From Vandiemenella viatica (taxonomy: Eukaryota; Arthropoda; Insecta; Orthoptera; Morabidae): a DNA stretch of 64,000 bases. Location: positions 121,076,095 through 121,140,094 of the forward strand of contig CM061920.1 in the NCBI GenBank assembly GCA_031002005.1, read 5' to 3'. Each line of letters opens with the position of its first letter. Within the stretch, counting starts at the first letter, position 1. The notes beneath the pieces are model-generated. The model was not told the origin of the DNA. It worked only from the letters and a program-made list of their open reading frames with translations, and did no database searches. A program made the translations under genes and the position numbers. Positions 58,503 to 64,000 of this stretch are shown in pieces.

Positions 58503-59199
58503 GGAGAACAATTACTGATTTAAAAAAAATGCTAACAGAGTACAAACTGAATAAGCATTGCTTAACTTGGATCAAGTATTACCAGTTACACTCAGCTAAC
58601 CTATGTCCATACAGCATTTATATTTTTTTCAAGTTTGCGCCAGAATAGGCAAATCATGCTAGCTAAGACATGTGAATCTGTGGAGTTATTGCACTGAAAG
58701 AAAAGGTTCCTTTAGACTTTAGAGAGTTTTCGTCTTAGTGCTGCTATACATATTTAACATCTTTGACTTTCAGTCGGATCGCTTTGAACCGTTGATGTCG
58801 TTACGAGACTACAGAGGCAGCAAGCAGCCATCTGAGGGAGAGAGGGAGAGAGGGTGTACTGGAACCTTAAAGCCTTTGATAAAGAAATCAAATTTAGTTT
58901 TCTTCCAGTATCAAAGCCGAATAACTTCTGTTTCTGTTGTATTCAACTTATCACTCCATATTTTCTAAAGGCTGTATTTTTAATTTACTACATTTTAAAC
59001 TAAGTCAGTTGTACGACAGTTCTGCCATTTTCCTCATTAAATCAAGAAGAATTATCCAGAATTTTTTAAAGCTTACAGTTAAGGAATATCTATTACCTTT
59101 TATCGAAATGTTTTCTGCTGCTGATTATGAATGTACAGGTAGAAACTACATCGTTTTGTATTTGCAAGGAGTATTTGACGCTGCTGTAATTAGGGGTTA
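58503..59199. other. Intergenic, nothing recognised
   Basis: AT-rich sequence bordering the LTR element; short GAGAG-type simple sequence near 58835-58850. Confidence 0.4.
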
Positions 59200-59200
59200 T

Positions 59201-59837
59201 TTGTAAAATTGAGTGACAGTACTACGAGTTTTTTCAGACTTTGCCAGCACAAAACGCCACCTCGCCCTGCCGCCGCGCCGGCCTATTTGCTTTTAATATG
59301 CACTCCAAACAGGACAGACACGGGACGTAATAAGCGGCCCCCACTCGCACGTAATTTCCATCGCTTGCGCTGACTGCAATTCAGGTTGGCTACTGTTCAG
59401 TCTGCCAGTAAAGGCCCCTGCCAGGCAGACCTCACACACAACGCGCCTGCACGCCGGGATACATATACGACTCCAAACAGGCGCAGAGACATCAAAACAA
59501 ACCAGGAAAACAAATAGAATCATCTAGAAGCTAAGTGGGACTATTTCTTACAGAGGTCGCCGTACTACCACACAACGGAATTCCTGCGCCAGGCCGCCTA
59601 TATAAGCGTAGCCGGCCGCTCCACCGCCAGTTCCGGCCTGACCGCGGAACCAGCTTCAACTACAGAAGACCACCGGAAGTTCGCGAGAAGTAGAAGCCGT
59701 CTCTCTCTACCCCGGATCAGGACCAGGCTAAATTTCTCGACGGTCATCCGCTAACTGTACCACATTTGTTATTGTTTACCAGTGTTTTGTGTACATAGTA
59801 ATAAACCTCAAGGAACCATTAAGTGTAGTTCACTTCA
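59201..59837 (+). promoter_or_regulatory. Probable 5' LTR of the Ty3/Gypsy-type element
   Basis: GC-rich stretch between AT-rich host DNA and the gag frame. It holds TATATAA at 59599-59605, an AATAAA polyadenylation signal at 59800-59805 and an end at about TTCA (59834-59837). TGGCGACAAGGTTGGGAT from 59839 fits a tRNA primer-binding site, which starts with TGG next to the LTR. The left edge is uncertain, somewhere in 59200-59213 where TG dinucleotides occur. The 3' LTR is not visible, so the boundaries cannot be confirmed. Confidence 0.6.
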
Positions 59838-59873
59838 GTGGCGACAAGGTTGGGATAAGAACTCTCGACCATC

Positions 59874-61393
59874 ATGGCTACGCCAGCAGCACCTACGGAA
59901 TGGCAACAGTTCCTCCAAGGACTTCTACATCAGTTCTTCGAATCTCAGAGACAACTGATTGCGGAAGTCAGGAATCTCCGCCAACCCACGGCCCCGCCTC
60001 CGTTCCCAGCATTCAACGACGACGTCGAAGAATGGGAGACCTACGAGAAGCGCATAAAACAACACTTCGCAATTCATCACATATCCAAAGAAGAAGACCA
60101 GCGTGCATATTTCCTTTCCTGGAACCAATCGAAGATGTATGTCTTGCTCACCAAACTTCAGCCACAAGACCCCGACACCCTCACCTTCACGACCATCTGT
60201 ACGACACTGAATGCATACTACAGACGCCGGTACCATGTCGTCGCGGCCCGCGTCGAATTCTATCAATGCCGGAAGAAGCCCGATCAGACGTATCGCCAGT
60301 GGGCGGCCGAACTCCAAGGCCTTAGCAGAAAATGTAAGTTTCAAACTCGTTGTTCCCACGAATCCTACGCCGACGACATGGTGCGTGATCACATCATACA
60401 GGCTGCACCAGATGCCGCACTCCGGCATGACGCCCTCAAGTTAGAGGACCCATCCCTGGAGCAGGTCATCGAACTTGCCTACAAATTCGAAATATCTACG
60501 GCCGCAGATCGCCGCCTGGAGTCCTGGGCGGATGTGGCCGCAATCCGAACCGACGTAGAGGACACACAGGACGTCGCCGCCATCCAGAGCTCCCAGTCGC
60601 GCTCCTCCCGACACCACAACCGGGGACCGCTTCCTCAGAAGGACATCGAACCGGCCCGTTCCGGCAGGGGCACCAAGTCTCGGCAGCAGCAGCGGATCCC
60701 GCAGCGCCGACGCCGCAGCCCGCTCCGCCTACCCTCCTGCCCCGCCTGTTATTCAGCACATGAGAGGGAAAATTGTCCGGATCGTTGGGCTGAATGCTCA
60801 CGTTGCGGCAAGGAAGGACACCTGGCGTCCGTCTGCCGCACCAACACCACCAATGCCAATCCCGGCTCTCGCCGCCCAGGGTCTTACCAAGACAGGTTGA
60901 GCGGCGCACCTATGGATATCAATCAGGTAGACACTTCCACAGCATCCAAACTTTTTATTGACGTTACGGTCAATGGCAAGCCCCTGCGCCTACAAGTCGA
61001 CACAGGAGCAGCAGTCTCATTGCTTAATTATACTACTTATGTGCAAATTGGCTCGCCCCCCCTCTCGCCGGCCCCCAAGCGCCTCCTGACATACAACAAA
61101 CAGGAAATAGCACTCCTGGGACAATTCACAGCAAACGTCATGTATAAGTCTGTACATCGTTCAGTCCCCTTTTTAGTAGTTAACAGTTCTCTCACAGCAG
61201 ACTTATTTGGACTGGACGCTTTCCGCTTATTCGGATTTTCAATTGAGGATAACATACACCTCGTATCTCAGCATGTTCCTTTTCCTGAAGTGGACGCCCT
61301 TTGCACCGAGTTTCAGGACCTGTTCTCACCAGGCGTCGGCTGTGCAAAGGACTTCGAAGCATCACTCCAACTCCGGCCGGACGTACGGCCTCG
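59874..61393 (+). CDS. Ty3/Gypsy-type gag-protease polyprotein, runs into the gap
   Basis: Structural and processing part of an LTR retrotransposon polyprotein, open for 506 codons without a stop. The start at 59874 lies 35 bp past the primer-binding site. Residues 1-45 are a coiled N-terminus. Residues about 50-240 form a capsid-like domain (PAFNDDVEEWETYEKRIKQH, YFLSWNQSKMYVLL, RKKPDQTYRQWAAELQGLSR). A basic Arg/Gln-rich region precedes two zinc knuckles: CPACYSAHERENC (289-301, CX2CX3HX4C, one residue short) and CSRCGKEGHLASVC (308-321, canonical). The aspartic protease active site is DTGA at 376-379 in LRLQVDTGAAVSLLNY. The end (LFSPGVGCAKDFEASLQL) is the usual lead-in to reverse transcriptase, which falls in the gap. 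Gag and protease share one frame. GC-rich codon use unlike the flanks and an unbroken frame suggest a recent insertion. Confidence 0.92.
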
Positions 61394-62393
61394 NNNNNNN
61401 NNNNNNNNNNNNNNNNNNNNNNNNNNNNNNNNNNNNNNNNNNNNNNNNNNNNNNNNNNNNNNNNNNNNNNNNNNNNNNNNNNNNNNNNNNNNNNNNNNNN
61501 NNNNNNNNNNNNNNNNNNNNNNNNNNNNNNNNNNNNNNNNNNNNNNNNNNNNNNNNNNNNNNNNNNNNNNNNNNNNNNNNNNNNNNNNNNNNNNNNNNNN
61601 NNNNNNNNNNNNNNNNNNNNNNNNNNNNNNNNNNNNNNNNNNNNNNNNNNNNNNNNNNNNNNNNNNNNNNNNNNNNNNNNNNNNNNNNNNNNNNNNNNNN
61701 NNNNNNNNNNNNNNNNNNNNNNNNNNNNNNNNNNNNNNNNNNNNNNNNNNNNNNNNNNNNNNNNNNNNNNNNNNNNNNNNNNNNNNNNNNNNNNNNNNNN
61801 NNNNNNNNNNNNNNNNNNNNNNNNNNNNNNNNNNNNNNNNNNNNNNNNNNNNNNNNNNNNNNNNNNNNNNNNNNNNNNNNNNNNNNNNNNNNNNNNNNNN
61901 NNNNNNNNNNNNNNNNNNNNNNNNNNNNNNNNNNNNNNNNNNNNNNNNNNNNNNNNNNNNNNNNNNNNNNNNNNNNNNNNNNNNNNNNNNNNNNNNNNNN
62001 NNNNNNNNNNNNNNNNNNNNNNNNNNNNNNNNNNNNNNNNNNNNNNNNNNNNNNNNNNNNNNNNNNNNNNNNNNNNNNNNNNNNNNNNNNNNNNNNNNNN
62101 NNNNNNNNNNNNNNNNNNNNNNNNNNNNNNNNNNNNNNNNNNNNNNNNNNNNNNNNNNNNNNNNNNNNNNNNNNNNNNNNNNNNNNNNNNNNNNNNNNNN
62201 NNNNNNNNNNNNNNNNNNNNNNNNNNNNNNNNNNNNNNNNNNNNNNNNNNNNNNNNNNNNNNNNNNNNNNNNNNNNNNNNNNNNNNNNNNNNNNNNNNNN
62301 NNNNNNNNNNNNNNNNNNNNNNNNNNNNNNNNNNNNNNNNNNNNNNNNNNNNNNNNNNNNNNNNNNNNNNNNNNNNNNNNNNNNNNNNNNNNN
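61394..62393. other. Assembly gap, exactly 1000 N
   Basis: A run of 1000 N, a round placeholder number, so true length is unknown. The reverse transcriptase, RNase H, integrase and 3' LTR of the Gypsy-type element should lie here, which would need several kb. Open frames that cross the N run are artefacts. Confidence 0.97.
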
Positions 62394-63163
62394 AGTTAAT
62401 TTATTTATAAAAACAGCTATTGCTTTACATTTTGAAAAATAAAATCCTAATAAGTGCCTATAAATGAATCTTCTTGAAGATAATATCCTGACAGAACGAT
62501 ATGTGGACTCAAGAAACGTCTAGTTAACGATTTGTACGGATACAGTGAGATTCGTTTTCGATTACCTAGATGATCGAGAGTAACTATGAACCACTGTGAA
62601 CGTTTACTTACACGCGATGAACAGTGGGAAAAATATCACGAAAATAAAATTGCTAGAGTGTTTACATAGCTTATAGCTGCTGATTATTTTTCAGATTGAA
62701 AGTAAAATCTTAATAATTCGAATAAACCCTCAGATAAGCATAGGGCAATGTTCGAATATTCCTTCAGCATTTAGCGTCGCATGAACTACCATATTAGTTT
62801 TATAATAAATTTCTACGCAACGAGTTAAACTATAAATGCCATCACTATTTGTTGTTCTGTAATTCTCATTCTTTTATAGGATTTTTCCACCTAAACCAAT
62901 AAAACATTAAATGCCACAGCAATTAATATTTGATTTTTTATAAAATTCTTACGAACTTTTATTTACACACCATGAACAGTGTTAAAGAGTCAAGAATGCA
63001 TATATCAATGTTTTTACTATACATTTCAGTCATAGATATAATGGCGATTTATGCAGTTACAAATGTGTTCTTCTGGAAAATGCACAGCACCGCAGCGGAT
63101 ACACATAACATCCTAAGGCTCCAACTTTTAACACAGCTTTCATAAATTAGTAAGTAATTCCTT
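62394..63163. other. AT-rich flank after the gap, nothing recognised
   Basis: No LTR-like or coding sequence on this side of the gap, so the retrotransposon must end inside the gap. Confidence 0.5.
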
Positions 63164-63727
63164 TAATTTAGTTTAATTGCAACGGAGCACACCCTCCTGT
63201 GACAATCACCATTCTCAACCATCTTACCTCTTTCCTGCACCCACCTAAATTTGCCCTCCACAAATTTTAACATTAAATTCTTTCAACGTTTTTGGTAAAT
63301 TATTCATCATTTCCCTTGGTAACTTATTCCATTGCCTGACACGCCTGCCTAAAAGAGAATCTTCTCATACCCTTGTTCCTCAAATCGAGTGCCAGCTTGT
63401 GGTCATTGTCAACTTTTCCCTTCCATGCACTGCTTTTCATACCTACACCAATATCATTCCATGCCTCATCACCAATATATGACTCGTACACTCCGATGAC
63501 CCTCTTCACCCTCCTCCTGTCTTTCATTGAATCCCATTCCAGCTCTTTTATCATATCAGTTACTGAATGCATTCTGCGATAATGTCCAGAAACAAATCTG
63601 TCGGCCCTTTTTTGCACCCTCTCCAACTCCCGTATTTGATACGCAAAATGTGGGTCCCATACTACTCTACCATATTCGAGCAATGGTTTGACCAAAGTTT
63701 TGTAACCCAATTCCTTTACTTCTCTCG
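63164..63727 (-). pseudogene. CR1/L2-like LINE, ORF2 C-terminus and 3' end (duplicated locus, copy 2)
   Basis: Minus-strand frame 63710-63324 (128 codons): MGYKTLVKPLLEYGRVVWDP, RVQKRADRFVSGHYRRMHSV, LEWDSMKDRRRVKRVIGVYE, GDEAWNDIGVGMKSSAWKGK and DLRNKGMRRFSF, then a frameshift, with the RQ.MEXLPREMMNNLPKTL part continuing in another frame. Unlike copy 1 it keeps the full 3' UTR and the TTTAATTTAGTTTAATTGC (plus-strand) tail at 63159-63182. The 5' truncation at about 63727 coincides with that of copy 1. Confidence 0.88.
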
Positions 63728-64000
63728 TATAAAGCCTAGATTATTTGAACACGGCCTACTTCTGTTGCTCTAGTAGAGCGATTGTATTTCTTAGATTAAA
63801 AACAGCATTTTCGCCTGAATTTAGTGGTAACATCTTTCATTGATGACCAGTCACCAGTTTCACAATAGTTTGAAATTCTTGAAAGCTACTCTCTTTCTAA
63901 TTTCGTAATATGTTATTTACATCATTTTCTTAAATGGCCGACAACAATAAACAACCACGAATAAAGTTTTATGGCAGCAATGGAAAGCAGACATTACGCC
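63275..64000. repeat. Duplicated segment, copy 2, continuing past the window edge
   Basis: Matches 50841-51581 in the same orientation up to the last base of the window, so the duplication probably extends beyond it. It includes both the truncated LINE and about 270 bp of non-LINE sequence. Confidence 0.88.

Noticed and set aside
59925..60909. Minus-strand and other-frame open frames overlapping gag
   Set aside because: They are shadows of a GC-rich coding frame; none has domain features.
61207..62442. Long open frames crossing the N run
   Set aside because: Most of their length is placeholder N; only the frame starting at 59874 has real protein features, up to 61393.

Overview
This 64 kb window looks like AT-rich nuclear DNA from an insect, probably a polyneopteran (stick insect, orthopteran or blattodean type). 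The basis is indirect. A tRNA-derived SINE family with a box-B head and a conserved body recurs nine times. CR1/Jockey-like LINEs are dense. A Tc1-like element resembles one I know from large polyneopteran genomes. I cannot place it to species. I found no host gene: every coding stretch I can identify belongs to a transposable element, and nearly all of these are broken by stops, frameshifts or truncation. There are no bacterial-style operons, rRNA genes or CRISPR arrays.

Layout. 1-0.8 kb: relic of a LINE ORF1 (minus). 2.4-3.1 kb: LINE pol C-terminus. 4.3-6.3 kb: LINE endonuclease plus reverse transcriptase that lacks its 3' half. 8.0-9.0 kb: AT microsatellite, a three-unit 168 bp tandem repeat and a GC-rich core motif. 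11.0-12.2 kb: two LINE C-termini joined end to end. 12.9-18.9 kb: five SINE copies and some unexplained GC-rich patches. 18.9-24.7 kb: nothing recognisable. 24.7-27.2 kb: a decayed Tc1 element beside a diverged direct repeat. 27.7-32.2 kb: a large satellite array with 184/368/736 bp hierarchy, apparently grown inside a mobile element. 33.0-33.6 kb: a long foldback inverted repeat. 35.5 kb: LINE tail. 36.6-37.6 and 42.0-42.8 kb: two copies of a modular repeat with tRNA-like heads. 38.0-39.2 kb: decayed PIF/Harbinger transposon with inverted ends and transposase traces. 43.9-46.2 kb: PIF/Harbinger-type MITE with TTA target-site duplication, split by a LINE. 47.8-48.9 kb: 142 bp tandem repeat. 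50.0 kb: a full-length SINE with a perfect 12 bp target duplication. 50.8-51.6 and 63.3-64.0 kb: duplicated segment carrying the same truncated LINE. 52.2-52.9 kb: internally deleted mariner. 58.2-58.5 kb: LINE 3' end. 59.2-61.4 kb: apparently young Ty3/Gypsy-type LTR retrotransposon with an open gag-protease frame running into a 1000 bp N gap.

How the parts relate. The window is a stratified repeat landscape. Old LINE and Tc1 debris lies lowest. MITEs and SINEs were inserted into it and into each other. The satellite array and the Gypsy element look youngest. The most unusual structures are the three-level satellite, the MITE with stacked right ends, the modular tRNA-headed repeat and the foldback element. 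All boundaries and family names come from reading by eye, without alignment or database search.
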